A stretch of 64,000 bases of DNA from Emydura subglobosa (GCA_007922225.1 ML679966.1:53735870-53799869), one strand, 5' to 3'; shown: positions 12,486 through 25,483, counted from the stretch's first letter. Program-made: numbers and translations. Notes: generated from the letters alone by a model not told the origin.

Positions 12486-14209
12486 CTCAAATGACAATCC
12501 AGATTCCATCTATAGATTTAATTATGTGCAATATTCTTCCTGATTTAAAATACTGTATAGTTTTCTGTGTAATTTTAAACATCTGCAGCATTTCACTTCA
12601 GAGGTAAGTGGAGGTGTATAAGGATTAATTCATTTAATTCTCTAAAGTAGTTTGAAATTCTTGGCTGAAAAGTGTTAAAAAATGTAAAGTATTATAAATA
12701 ATCTTTTCTATAACTCCTACAGCAGCCATACAGGTTATGTTCCGGTTAGATTTCCTCTAAGAAGCACCTGAAACATGTAATGCATAGAATGAAGAGACAA
12801 TACAATGTAGTTTTCTAGGCACCTTGACATTGTTTACATTAACCTGGATTTTATTATTATGGAAAGGATCCTCAAAAAGGTGAGAAAATTGTGCATTAAA
12901 TGATGACCTGATTTAGTGACATTTTCTAGCAGCCTGCTTCCACATTCTCTTGAATCGATTTTTCTTTCTGCCAGGTCACTTTGCATGATGATCTGCAGTG
13001 GCCATACAAAGATGGAAATATTCCTTATGGTTTACTGGAGTGGGTCTCACAATTTTAAAGAACATACTTTTGAATCTAGTCCTACATGAAAATTAAATGG
13101 AGATTGTGTCCTAGATTCTATAAGCATGGTTCCAGGAGAATTTTCACGACATATACAGTTTTGCCCTCTGCTGCTCAACTTTCTATGAAATACTAATTGG
13201 GAGAGCTGTCTTTCTAGGATTACATTTCCCAGGAATGTGGTTTGTGTTCAGTGAGATACAACTCCATACATGTTTACAATAAATGGAAATATTTTCATTA
13301 GAACCACTTGAGTGACTAGTACAATTGGAAGAGAGAGTCTTTGGCATTTGTACATAGAATTGTACATCTCACTGAATTTAGGATTACGTAACGGTCTCAA
13401 AATAGCTGAAAATTTCACATGAAAATTAAAGCTTTCAAAAGGTCCAGGGAGGTCTGTTAACACAAATTGCACGTTGATCAACATTTTGTATTCTATAACA
13501 TGCATGCTCCTGTTATCTGTCCTTCACTTCTGCTGTATATACCTGTTTTTAAGCAATGTTTTTCTTTTTTCATACTGTCATCTCTGCACCCAGAAAGAAG
13601 AACCCTAGTGGTTGCAAACTTATTTTTATTATGGCTCGTGGTATATATCTCTTTTATTTAATGAAGTAAATAAACCTTCTCTCTCATTTTTATGCATAAC
13701 GTATGATTAAAGCTGATTATTTTTACAGCAAAAATGAAGAAATCATAGCTCAATGATTGCATCATGGTGCACGCCCCTCAGCAACTGCAAAAAAGAGAGG
13801 GGGTGGGAGTTAATTTTAGCTGGGTAGAGGAAAAAACAGTTATCATGCACATTTTTTTCTTATACAAACCAGTATTTTTTATTTAGATTATTAAAACATT
13901 AAATATTTTGTCCTATGTATTTAAATAGGAAACATCCATAATTCACCTAGGATATTGATAAAACTCTTACAAAAAACCCTAGGCCTTGTTTTGATGAGGC
14001 ATGCTGAACTCTTCATAACACTATTTAGTAGTAACACTTAGGAAGACAGCGCTTTGTCTGCTGCACTTGGTTCACATTTTCAAGATTCTTTTCCAGGATA
14101 GGAGCTGGAAAAAAGTGAAAGATAAAACCTCCACTTTAGACTATTGGGCAGCCAGGAAATGGCAAAAATCATGGAATCTTTGACAACTAACCCACCTAAC
14201 ATATAAATT
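12486..14209 (+). other. Intron, no recognised element
   Basis: AT-rich intronic sequence with no clear gene, RNA or mobile element. ORFs at 13248-13661 overlap on opposite strands and lack domains. Confidence 0.45.
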
Positions 14210-14345
14210 TGGGATACATTTTTCAAAAGTTCTTAAATGATTTAGGATTCTAAATCCTATTTTCAAAGTGACTTCTTATTGAAAGTCAAGTGTAACTTAA
14301 GCTCCTAAGTGCCTATATTACTTTGAAAATTGAACTTTGGTTCTG
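14210..14345. repeat. Palindromic MITE-like repeat (copy 1 of 3)
   Basis: The interior is self-complementary around 'attgaaagtcaa', with 'ctcctaagtgcc' and 'gatttaggattctaa' type arms. It is the same family as 47555-47640 and 53685-53820. Confidence 0.55.
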
Positions 14346-14479
14346 ATGTTACTTATGCACATTTGAAAAATGTTTCCTGTATCTGAATTTATGTCTGAAT
14401 TTATGGACCTCCAGAGCATGCTACAAGATTCCTTTATTTCTTTGAGATAGTGGTGAAAGATCAGGGTCTGTAGAGGACA

Positions 14480-17400
14480 GGTGGTCAGGGTAGCTTACTA
14501 TCCTCTAGGATGCATTTTTTTTTTATGGACTGGCAGTGTTCTTGTGGATTAGTTGTTGTTTTGTTTTTTATCTGTAGTTTGTGTGCTATATATACATGTG
14601 GGTAGAAATTAGGATCCTCACTATAAACCTTAGTTCCTCCTGTGCCACTAACATACATCAGGCATTGATTACAGTTGCTTGTTAGTTGTGGTACTTTTTC
14701 CCACGTGATGCCAGTGCATTCCATCTCCTTTGTCATCGACTTGCCTTCATCACTTTCTCTTTCCTTCCTCGGATATCCAATTCAGTGCTTGTTTAACATA
14801 CCTGCCATCCAGTGTACATGTCCTAACCACCTGAGTTTTTCTTCTTGATGGTATTTTCTAACATGTTGCGTTCTGTCAGCTCATTCATTCTTGCATTTGT
14901 TATTTTCTTTCCATGAAATATGTAGCATCTCCCTCAGCCATCTGTGATGGGGAACTTCCAATCTCTTTTTGTTTGTCACTGTCATCAGCCAAGTCTCCGC
15001 TCCATATAGTAGCGGGCTCAGTACAATTGCAAAGTATAATCTGTCTTTTAGTTCGGTATGGAGACCTCTATTTGATCAGATGTTGTTCATCCTTTCAAAA
15101 CTGATGTTTGCTTTTTGTAATCTCATATGAATATTTTTCTTGCAGCTACTTTCAAATGTCATCATGCTTGCCAGATAGCAGAACTATTCTAGCTGTACAA
15201 TTTCTTTTCCATCTTTGTATACCTTTTCTCCAGTTTCCTACTTTCATAATCTTGGTTTTCTCTGCATTTACTTTCAATCCAGTTTTTGCTGCTTTCCTGT
15301 TCTACCTCTGAAATGAGGGCAATCATTCCATTCCAAAGTCAAGGTCATGTAACTTGTCTCTCCTAGCCATTTTATGCCATCCATGATGCCTTTTTCTGTG
15401 TGCTTCATCACTCAATCTATTGCTAATGCAAAGAGGATTGATGATAACATGCATCCTTGTCTAACTCCAGTCACAATTTTGAATTACTCACCCAGGCCTG
15501 TAGCTGATCTTACTGTGCATCTACTTCCATCATATAAACTCTTTATTATGGAGATCAGCTTGTCTGGTATCCCATGGCTTCTAGCAATATTCCACAGTCT
15601 CTCTCTGGGTACTGTCAAACACTTTCTTAAAATTGAGAAAGTTGATTAAGATGGGTTTTTACCAAACAATAAAACCCCAGAGTTAATATCTGTTCACAAC
15701 ATTATGTACCTAGATGGAACCGGTTTGTTCTGGTAATATTTTGTCCGTTACCTTATTCATTCCATTCTGCATAACGGTACCAATACTTTGCCCAGGATTG
15801 ATAGCAGTACAATACTTCTCCAGTTAATGCACTAAGATCACTCTTTTTTGGCAATGCCACAATGATGCCATCTTTCTAGTCCCGTGGCATTTGTTTTTTC
15901 ACCCATATTTTGTTACAGAATTTTGTTAGCTGCTCATTCAGAATTTCACCTCCTGCTTTTAGTATGTCTGCTTGAATTCTGTCAACCCCAGTACATTTCC
16001 CCTGTTTGAGGTTTTTGATGGCTTCTTTAATTTTGTCAGGTATTACTGGTCCCGCCCATACTTCTAACTTAGCATTGGCATTTCTCTAGAACCTGCACAT
16101 GATCATTGGCTCTGGACAGTTTAATAAGGAATGGAAATGTTCTTTCCATTGTCTGGCTTAATCTTCATGCGTGTTCAACATCTGTCCATGAGAGTTCCTG
16201 TTGGGTATCTTATTCTTATTCTTTTTGTGAGGTTATCCACTATTCTATAGTGAGGACTATTCTATAGTGAGGTTGTCGTTCTTTTTGTGAGGTCATCCAC
16301 TACACTATAGAACTGCTTGAAATCTCCCCTCTGTGCTACTTCTTCTGATTCTGCTGCCTTCTCCTGATCCAGACATTTCTATCTTGCTGCATCTAAGTCT
16401 TACACTGTTCCATTTTTGCCTTTGGAGCTTTCCACTCATCAGTTGCAGTCCATGTTCCAGATATATCCATGAATCTTTCTTCCACTCTCTTCAGTGGTCC
16501 ACTACTTGCTCTGCTGTCTCAAATACCATTGACCATCTTTCTTTCAGCTTGGTCCTGTAAAACACTGGAATGGTTGCTAAGCGCAATCTGAAAACCGATT
16601 TGCATTTCTTTATGCTTGAACTTCTCTATTGCTATAACACTCTTTTTGTCTGATACCATCTTTTTGAGTTTAAGTTGTAACATGGCCACTGAGCCAATAT
16701 CTGCTCCTCTACTGATCTGACATTCCTAAAGAAGATGTCTATCTTTTAGCTATACACACATTATCTATCTGGTTGACAATCACATTGCCTGGTGATTGCC
16801 ATGTAAATTTGTAAACCTCTTGTGCTACAAGAGATGGCCTCTCATTTTTAGGATGCTTGTGCCACAGAATTTCAAGAGCAGTTTGGATGCCTTTCACTGC
16901 TGTGCCCATGACTCTCTTTCCCAGCCAGAAGAATTGTTGCTGATTTGTTCATTGAAGTCACTTATCATCCACTTGATGTAGTGGTTGGGCATATCATCCA
17001 ATACTTGCTACGCCTGCTTGTAGAATGTATGCTTTTCATTGTCACATGCTGCATTTGTTGATGCATATAGTTGGATTATTGTAACACTTGATTAATCTTG
17101 TTTGAAGCCTGGATGATGGTGTCTTCTTCACTGGCTCTTAAGCCAACAGGGTCTTTGCCGTGTGATATTATCCAGCATAATTCCTATACCTCTCTTGTGC
17201 ATTTCTCCTCCTGATTATAAGATTGTAGCACCATCAGACACCATCTTGCCACTCCCTGCTCATCTTGTCTCTCTGATGCCAAGTAGATTTAGATGGTATT
17301 TTTTCATTTCTTATGTGGTCTGTGCCAACTTTCCTGTACTATACAAATTACATATATTCCACATGCCTGTTCTTGTTACGAGTTTGGTCATCAGGACTCG

Positions 17401-17560
17401 ACGTCTTGAGGTCCTTTTGGTTTTCACTGAGATCTGTCATATTTAGTTTTGAGCCCCATTTGCAGCTATTGTCCTAAGTTTTGGTTTAACTGAACTGTTT
17501 CTGTTGCCGTAAGGTTTAACCTGAGTGGGTTGCAAACCCAACTGCAGAACCCTTCTCTTT
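14480..17560 (-). pseudogene. RTE/R4-type LINE, decayed, near full length
   Basis: Read on the minus strand, ORF2-like pieces occur in the right order. Near 17.4-17.0 kb is an endonuclease start corresponding to 'WNVRTL...' and 'EMKKYHLNLLGI'. Near 16.0 kb is DKIKEAIKNLKQGKCTGVDR, followed by 'IQADILKAGGE' (RT fingers). Near 15.5-15.4 kb is VTGVRQGCMLSSILFALAID (RT motif B). Near 15.3 kb is 'GLKVNAEKTKIM'. Near 14.85 kb is 'KLRWLGHVHWM', then 'RPR/YPRKER' and 'MTKEMECTGITWEKV', the usual C-terminal end. Many stops and frameshifts interrupt it. A short internal duplication lies at 16220-16310. The assignment as RTE versus Dong/R4 is uncertain. The 83-aa ORF at 14736-14485 is the C-terminal piece. 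Confidence 0.75.
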
Positions 17561-17613
17561 TATCCAGGCTTGGAACCACTACTGCTGCTTACAGTGACAG
17601 AGCTGGAATAGGC

Positions 17614-17628
17614 AACTCTAAATTAAAA
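17614..17628. repeat. Left 15-bp target-site duplication
   Basis: AACTCTAAATTAAAA, repeated exactly at 17758-17772, flanks the hammerhead-motif element. Confidence 0.85.
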
Positions 17629-17757
17629 CAGAGAGAGTCCTGTGGCACCTTTAAGACTAATAAATTTATTTGGGCATAAGCTTTCGTGGGCAGAAACCCA
17701 CTTCATCAGAATCTCGCTGTTTTTGCTAAAAACAGACTAACACGGCTACCCTTCTGG
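17629..17757 (-). mobile_element. 129-bp retroposed element with a hammerhead-ribozyme-like core (Penelope/retrozyme-like)
   Basis: On the minus strand the element contains the hammerhead core order. CTGATGA (17709-17703) is followed by a 5-bp helix II (GTGGG/CCCAC with loop TTTCTG), then GAAA (17685-17682), then GC-TTAT-GC (a 2-bp helix III) and CC. The sequence then continues AAATAAATTTATTAGTC. Hammerhead motifs of this minimal type are known from Penelope-like retroelements and related small non-autonomous elements. The base before the expected cleavage nucleotide is C rather than U, so this copy is probably inactive. Perfect 15-bp direct repeats bound the element, so it was inserted as a discrete unit. 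The outer part ('gtagccgtgttagtctg' on the minus strand) is a widespread reptilian repeat end, from memory. Confidence 0.65.
17682..17709 (-). ncRNA. Hammerhead-like catalytic core (likely mutated)
   Basis: CTGATGA and GAAA flank a GTGGG/CCCAC stem with a six-base loop. Both invariant core segments are intact. The cleavage-site U is replaced by C, and helix I pairing to the flank is weak, so activity is doubtful. Confidence 0.55.
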
Positions 17758-17772
17758 AACTCTAAATTAAAA
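17758..17772. repeat. Right 15-bp target-site duplication
   Basis: Exact second copy of AACTCTAAATTAAAA. Confidence 0.85.
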
Positions 17773-18960
17773 AAGGAGAAACAAAAATAATTTTAGCACC
17801 GCTTTTACACTTTTATTAGGAGAGAAAATTTAAATTTGTGGCACTCTACACTTGTAAAATATTTTTACATAGCACTATTTTTGTGGCTGTCTTTGACTTT
17901 GAAAAACGTTGGCTCAAAAGAAAATTTGGAAGTAAGCCTGCCTTTGATAATTTTAGCCATAGACATGGAGGACCAAATAGTAGAAACCATGCTTTTAAAA
18001 CAAATCCTAATGAATTGTTTTGAAAATGTATTGATTCTTTTTGGGGAAGCAGTTAGATGTCTAATCACGTTGAAAAAGCAGCTTCATGCTTAACCAGATG
18101 ATTATGCCCCTTAGGCCTGCATATTTGCTGCAATCTCATTTAGAAATGCCATAGATTCTTTCCCTTTAAACATTACTGTAAATGTTACCGGGTACAGTTG
18201 GGCACAAAAAGAAATTGGGTGCCATTTGCTGAAAATGTGGACCCTGGTATTGGATTCTTACTGTCCACAAATCTAGAATGTTAGTAGATGCTGGTAAGAA
18301 TTATTATTTAAGTTAAGCTGAAGGCAAACTGGCTCTACTAATTTTCCAACATTTTTAAGAATAAATGTGTTTGTTTAAAAATACTAGCTCATTGTTCTTT
18401 CCCCATTTCCAATTTTGCAAGAGAGGTGTAGACAGATGAATGCTAGAGTCAAGGTTATGAAACTATTGGTAAAATATTTATTTCTCCTTTAGTGAAAACC
18501 TATGGTATTACAAGAATGACAGGCCATCAAATGACAGAGTTCAAGGAGTTTAAATGGAAGTGTCATCACTAGGATTGTGATACAGTAGTTTTAGATGCAC
18601 TCTTAGCCATTGCTGTTAAAGTTGTGTGTTCAGCTGCTGCCGAAGTCCTGGTTTCCTTTTCAGCTACAACAGCTGATTTTTATACACGTAAATTAATATG
18701 GATATTTTAGTAGCAGTACTAAATTAATGAACTTGAAAATGAAAGTATACTGAATTTTATTTAAAACATAATTTGACTAATTTTTCTATTCAGCATATTA
18801 GATTTTACTGGACGCAATCCATCCAAGTGGTCTTATATAAATACTCATTGCATTTATATTTATCCAGGTCTTGTGGCATTAGAAGTAGAATTACAGTTTT
18901 GCAGTTCACTGTCAAAGTATTCTGTGGAAGTTATGATACTGTTAAGCCAAAGGTGTTAAT
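17773..18960 (+). other. Intron, no recognised element
   Basis: AT-rich. Overlapping ORFs at 17836-18093 occur on both strands, share no recognisable domain and are treated as chance. Confidence 0.4.
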
Positions 18961-19535
18961 GGCTGTCAGGGATCACAGACCTGGTTAGTCTATAGGTGTA
19001 CTAAGCACCCTTCATTCAGGGTAAATAAAGGACAATTAATTGTCCCTTTTTGTAATGACAGCTTTAACAATAGAAGCCAAAGCCCAAGTCACTGGAAAAC
19101 ATGGCAGGAGCCTGAGCAGAAGCAGAAGCTAAGCCATATGGATTGAGGGGTTTCTCTCGGGGGGCTCATTGAAAATGCAGGGCATTTATTAGTTGCACCT
19201 GTGTCCATGTGTCAGCAGCAGAAAGAGAGAGAAAAGTGACAGCAGACAGTGGAAAAAGAAGTTGTGAGCATAGCCCTGAGAGGGAACAGAAACAGAGGTC
19301 CTTATAGCAAGGATTTGCTGGCAAAAGAGGCTTGGAAACTCTGAGCAAGGAAACTGTCTCCTCTTGTTTGTTCTGTCTGTGTTCAGGGAAGCAGAATTTG
19401 TATACATTCTTTGTAAATAAACAGTATTGCACCAAAGAATATACCTAACTTGTATAAACAATTCCTCCTTGTAATAGAAACAACCTGGTAAGGCCCCAAA
19501 TATTGGGTAACTCCTTACACCAAGGAAGAACAATA
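18961..19535. other. Possible LTR-like block (weak)
   Basis: This is a purine-rich segment with a polyadenylation-type signal 'gtaaataaacag' at about 19411-19423, followed by a block that could be U5-like. It has no defined termini or target duplication. The two overlapping minus-strand ORFs (19166-19533) have no domain. Confidence 0.25.
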
Positions 19536-20668
19536 CTCTGGGTTGTACTGAGACCTATATCTATGCATTTTTTTTCTTTTCTTTGAATTAAGTGCTTTCA
19601 AAAGGTGTCAGAAGTATGCCGATAAAATTAAAAGTCCAAATTTGAGAGAAGTGGCAATGTAAGCTTATCCACATCAAACAGTATGCTTCAATCTTGTCTT
19701 GGAGGAACCATCTTTGGAAGGTAGTTCAGTCTCCGTCCAATTCAGTACTTATTCTTTCTGCTGAGAAGGGAACCAGTTGTAATGGTGGTTTAATCATATA
19801 GATAACTGCCCACTAGGAACTGTACAGAGACTACAAACTTGCTAGTTAGGTTCACCAAACAGCTATCATATAGTAGGAAGATGGTAATTTTGGTCATTAC
19901 CAGAAATAGTTCAGCTTTACAAGAGTGAGACAGATAATCTTATTTTAAATACCCATAGGCCATCTGTTTCCTTGTATCTTGTACAACTTGATTCAAGCTG
20001 TAGACTTTGCCTCTTCTGTACATCTTGATAATTTAGTACAGGTTTTAAAACATTACTTTTCTTAAACATTCTTCATGGCAATAATCATCATTAAATGTAT
20101 TACTTTTTCTTTACAGAAAGAAAACATGAATATTTTAATATACAATCCTATCAAACCTGAGTTATGCTCTTAGGACAGAATTATCTGGCCTTGCCTACAT
20201 GAGAAAGATGAACTAATTTAAAACCTGTTCTGAACTGAGTTAAGATAAACTGAAATAATCCAGTCTTAAAGCAAACTAAGAATTCCTACACAGAAGATTT
20301 ACACCAGTTTAACTAAGTTAACGTAAAATAACACCTTTAATTAAACCTGTGCCACTTTCTCATGTAAACAAGCCTTCAAATATTTACTCTGATACGGGTA
20401 TCCCATATTATGATCTTTATAGATAAATTGCAAAGTAATGTGCTTGTATCTTAATTGATCTGAGGATCATTTCAGATCAGTGATAAGTGCAAGTCAGATG
20501 TTCAGGAAAGAGACATATGCTGTAGACAATTTATGGTATACATGACATAAAAATTTCCTTGGCCTGGAATGAGGCATATGAAAAGTACTCAGCAAAGAAT
20601 GGTATAGTATTCTTGGTGGGGGTATGTGAATTGATGTGATCTGCTTAATTCATGCAATGCTATCTCAT
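19536..20668 (+). other. Intron, no recognised element
   Basis: Non-coding AT-rich sequence. Nothing recognised. Confidence 0.4.
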
Positions 20669-21290
20669 TGTGATGGGGTGTATGAACCCCACACTGGGGT
20701 TAAAGGCCAATACTAGGCTTAGGTAGTGCTGCCCCTACAGAGAATGTTCCTGATGGATAGCAAGCTTAAAAGCATGTAACTCACCTCAGAAGGGGAAGGC
20801 TAGGGAGGAAGACAGACCTACAGTAAGGGTTCCTGAATAAGGGTACTGAAGAAGCCTCTTTGTGAGGAGGAAGACTACTTGCTGAGCCCAGTTGGGGCTG
20901 AAGGTTTATTTGTCTTTTGTTTCTCTTTTGTTGTCATATATTGGACTTGGAGCTGTGAGGGAAGATTAATGGTAGGAAGTGACCCAGGAGGTAACTCCAA
21001 GGGTGCCGGACACTGTTGGCTCTCGTAGGGCCCTGGGTTGGAGCCCTGTGGAGTGGGAGTGCCTGGGCTCTCCACCAATTGCCCTTGTTGCAGAGGATCA
21101 TGAGCCTCATTTCCACCCAACTCCCCCTCTAGTAAGTAGTGGGCAACAATATTGAAAATCCTGAGGTAGAGCTAAGCCCCATACTAGTGTTAAGAATTGG
21201 ACTGAATGCTCTTCCTGCTGGGAGGTATGCTTGGAACCTGGGTGCATTACCCACTAGGTCACTGGGCCTCTGAGGAGACTACTACACTTG
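20669..21290. mobile_element. Candidate LTR or LTR fragment
   Basis: It begins TGTGATGGGGTG and differs in base composition from its surroundings (GC-richer). It resembles, from memory, a family of reptilian retroviral LTRs. The 3' end and target duplication are not defined. Minus-strand ORFs at 20875-21120 are incidental. Confidence 0.35.
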
Positions 21291-21725
21291 TACATCATTC
21301 CATCCCAGTTGTACGTTTTATTAGACAGGCTGTACACGCTAATTTATTGTAGTTTTTTATAAAGTTACTGTTACAAGGGGATTTTTTCCCGTTCCTCCCT
21401 GTGATCTCATATATTTGCACTTGTCTTCAAGCGTTTTTTCCCCTTGGTTTAAGTTATGGCTTCAGGTATGTTGATTCCAGTTATAAAATAAACATAGAAA
21501 AGCCTTCAGGGATGGCATCGTGAAATGGTTAGATATTTTATAGTGAATTCTTGTATCCACAAAAATGTTTTGTGAAATACCAGATAGGGTAGGAGGACAT
21601 CATCTGTTGAGTTCTTATTTGTGAAGAGCTTTCTGCAAAACTATCAGAAAGGTTGTACATAATCAACCAAGCTCATTTTTTATGGAGGTGTTTCCAGTTT
21701 TTTAAAAATTAAATCATTGGGTATA

Positions 21726-22824
21726 TGTGACATCCCCCAGGGTACAAGATGGACCATGGTGTGTTTTACATGGCTCTGCTAGTGAAAAGCAGCCCCTCCA
21801 GGCTCTGCTCACACAGCATGTAAAGGCACACCCAGCAAAATTACTTGAATGCTCTCCTAGCCACTCATGAACAGATACAGGGTGACACCCACATATCTCT
21901 CGGTCCCAGCCTTGCACCCCAGAAATAAGTGTTTTACACTGCTCAAGACCTCCTTGATCAGAGTAAGCTCATTAATTAGTTCTTCATTTCATCAAAGGAA
22001 ATGATCATGCCACTGACTTTGTCAACCTAAGTAGAAATTCCCCAGATTCGAACCAAAACACCAAAAAATGTTTAGATAAAACATGAAAACAAGTTTATTA
22101 ACTAGAGAAAGATGATTTTAAGTGATTATAAGTGATAAAGAAATAAAAAATAAAATAAAATGATGAAATGGCAATCTAATTCCTAAACTTTGCCAGGACT
22201 ACTAGTTCTAAAAGCAAAACAGGCTGTCTCACCATAAGCTACAATACATTTCCAGTCTCCTTTCACCCGGGATCATCCTTCCCACAGTTCAATGATACTT
22301 CTCTTTGTCTTCCAAACAACCTTGCTTCCATGAAGATTAGGGAGGAGAGGTAATTGGGAAGCCATTGTCTCCTATTTTATACTTTCCTCCTGTCCTTGAG
22401 ACAGAGGTGCAGAAAATCAGTCTGTGTTGTACATGAGATTTGAAGCATCTTTCAGGTAAATTGTAAAGTTTTTGCCCACACCTTCTTTGTATGTGACATT
22501 TGAAATGTCTTTGGGGATGACATGCAAGGCCTTTGTTTACAGTCCTTTTGTTATCTTTAAGGACCTAGTCTGTGGGCGTTTGCTAGATTCACAACATGTT
22601 TCAGTAACAAATATTTAGCAAAATCTCATAACTCTATGCAATTATGTAAACATGGTCAATGTTAACAGGACAATGATGTTCAGTAGATCATGAGTTTTCA
22701 AATAATACCTCACAAATGATACCTTGTTTATACTTTGTACAAAATATAGCATAACCAAACAAAAGTGGGTGAACATGGGGTATAGATGGGAAACAGGGTG
22801 TAACTTGGAGTACAGTGTGTCACA
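21726..22824 (-). mobile_element. Solo LTR of an endogenous retrovirus-like element (about 1.1 kb)
   Basis: The block has inverted termini TGTGACA...TGTCACA, the TG...CA form of LTRs. Read on the minus strand it starts at 22824. It has a TATA-like box (GTATAAAAT, around 22374-22384), and further in an AATAAA signal (complement of TTTATT at 22093-22098) with about 370 bp beyond for R/U5. No internal retroviral genes adjoin it, so it is called a solo LTR. The flanks GTATA and GTACC agree only at the first three bases, so a target duplication is not proven. ORFs on both strands within it are not genes. Confidence 0.6.
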
Positions 22825-23445
22825 GTACCTATCCTGGAGAACACACATGGAAAACTCAAGTCTGGTGATGAATGTAACAAAGAAAATGGTGAAGACAATA
22901 ATGATGGCTAAATGGGAAGGGGAGAGTGTGTGCACACGCAAATCTCTGTAAACCAGTGTCATGATCTGTTTTTTTGGTAAAGGTTCACATTCAGTGTAAG
23001 CATACTATTCGATACTTAGTAAGTGAAGATATCTGATATTTTTACTTAAAAATAAAGAGATGCATGAGAGAATACAAAATCTTTGTACATTATGGTTCTG
23101 GACACTTAAAATGTTTGAAATTTGGTTCATGTTTGTAATGGAGTTTTTAATGGAAAAGTTTCAGTCTGTGCTGCTGTATGTAATGTGGTATTCTAGAATT
23201 AAAAATAGCAGCAATATATTTAAAAATCAATTTTTTCTTTTAATATGTTTTAAAAGATAAATCTGTTAAAACCCTGACATATTTGGCTGGTTGCTGTTTT
23301 CTTGCTTTGTTTTTTTCTGTAACTTGAGTTCCAGTTATTTTTAGGAAAACACTATCATTCTAAAGTCTCAGTGACTTAGTTTTACAAATATCATCTTTTG
23401 GGATGAACATTTTTTTCTGGTGGATTTTTTGTTGTTGAAGTTTGA
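22825..23445 (+). other. Intron, no recognised element
   Basis: AT-rich; nothing supported. Confidence 0.4.
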
Positions 23446-23725
23446 AGATAATTCATAGATTCCAAAGCCAGAAGGGACCACTGTGTGATCATCTAGTTTG
23501 ACCTCCTGTATAATACAGGCCGGAGAACTCTCCCACCCCCCAATTTCTTAGAATATATCATTTAGTAAAGCATCCAATCTTGATTTTAAAATTGTCAGTG
23601 ATGGAGAATCCACTATGACCAATGGTAAATTATTCTAGTCATTTAGTTGTTTTATCAGCACATGAATAAATAATGACTTTTCATTATCTAAAACACTTAC
23701 AGAAAAATATTTTCTTTTGAGCTCA
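23446..23725 (-). mobile_element. CR1-type LINE 3' end fragment
   Basis: On the plus strand it reads 'attcatagattcc...agaagggaccact...atcatctag...gacctcctgtataa', the complement of the CR1 3' terminus. The same family occurs at 56.2 kb (minus) and 63.0 kb (plus). Only the 3' untranslated end and a short coding remnant are present. Confidence 0.7.
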
Positions 23726-25483
23726 GTAACTTTGGAATTAAAACTTCAGGCTTGCCATATTCATAACCCTGGATCTTTTACTAAATTTGAAAAAAAAAGT
23801 GTATTTAAAAAATGATGGAGTGAAAATTAATATGGTGGTTATATTATCCTCTTAGCAATTATAATTGCACTCAGATTATAATTGCTTACATGCACAGGAG
23901 TAGTGTATGTGTATCTATATAGCCACACTTATCTCTTGATCTTTCATACATCCTGGCAAGATTTTCCTACTGCCATTTTCTCCAACTCAAATTTCTACTC
24001 TTCCTGCTTCAAAGATGTCATATGAAGGAACCCAATGTCAAATATGTCCTGTCAGCTGGGTGCCAGAAATAGAATATTAAATTTTGAGCCCTTTAGACTG
24101 CAGGTCACTGAGAAGACAAACAGTTTGAACTGCACACTAGAACTTACATTGAAATGTAGTGGCCATGCGCTGTCAAATGCTGTTTTTTGATTATTTAAAA
24201 CAAAATAAAACAAAAGTCCCCAACACTAAAGGAAATTACAGAATTAAAGCTACACAAATGCAGTGTTGTTGTTGAGAGATCAAGGTCAAAAATCAGAATT
24301 AAGGTTCTATATGTACTGTAATTGTTCTTCTACAAATAACTCCTTGTGTGTGCTGCTTGTTTTTTTAATAACATCTTCTATTTTCTAAAAAGCTGAGGGT
24401 GACATTTATGTTATCTTAGCCACCAGGGTTTCTAAATGGCTTTGTTGCAGTTTGCTTTGTAAGTGACAACAATTTTATTGCCATATTTAAGTGTTTGGAT
24501 ATTTGAGTTGTAAATGATAAGTAGAGAACACACACAAAAAAGGCTAAGGGTTGACTAAAACTCCCTAGGATGTTATCTATTCTAGAATAATTAGTATAGT
24601 TATTACAGCAATTGCCAACAAGGCTGTATTTACTCTGATAATTCTCCCACCATTGGCGTATCCCATTGGTGCTAGCAATGTTGGAAGCAGAGCACTGTTG
24701 TAGGCTAGCCACTGGCATTTTTACAACCGTGTTATCTATTGCTGATCAGAGCAATTCCAGATGACACAGTGATAAAAAATATTGGCATCTGGTCCATACT
24801 AATGCTCCCTCCATTACTAGTGCTGGTGGAATTGTGTTATTCATGGCTGTTGCTACAATACAGGTCTGAAATAGCTAACATTTTGTGACCTTCCAGGCAC
24901 ACTGCAGAATACATCTGTTTGAGAGGGTTTTTGGAGAAAGCTGAGGGTGTACTTCTGAGATGATGAGAGGGTAGAAAGGTGTTTTTGTAGGTGGCTGGCT
25001 GGTTGAGTTCCTGTTGAATTAATCGTTTACTGTTGCTGAGATTTAATTGTATTAATGAAGTACTAGCGCACCTAGACGCTTGGATAGGTACGTTTTTAAT
25101 GTATTTATTTGGATTTAATTTTTTTTTCTAGTGCAGTTACACATTAGGATGCTTTCCCTTGTTTTCATAGCTAACAGCTTAGATTCCCTGTCAGAACTTC
25201 CATTTATAAGGCAACTGCAGCAAGTTTTCAGACCTCCATCAACGTGCTGTGTGCGGTTGCATGGAACACAGAATGTTGGTTTTAGTCATGGGGCTTCTTT
25301 TGTCCTTGTCCATAGTGTTTATCAGAAGCAAACAATAGTTGGGCAGTGGACAGCCCAAACATCTATCAAGATTTTCTCCTGTATAATGATATGTCACAAG
25401 AGTGGGATGGGGATTGGAAATGTAAAAACGTAATTGATGATTATGATGAAAATATCCACAAACTATATAAAGACTACAAAGAC

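Noticed and set aside
12024..12509. 161-aa minus ORF as an independent gene
   Set aside because: It contains an L2/CR1-type endonuclease end and continues into decayed ORF2 sequence, so it is LINE-derived.
19166..19533. Two overlapping minus-strand ORFs (89 and 114 aa)
   Set aside because: They overlap in different frames without a domain and lie in a possible LTR-like segment.
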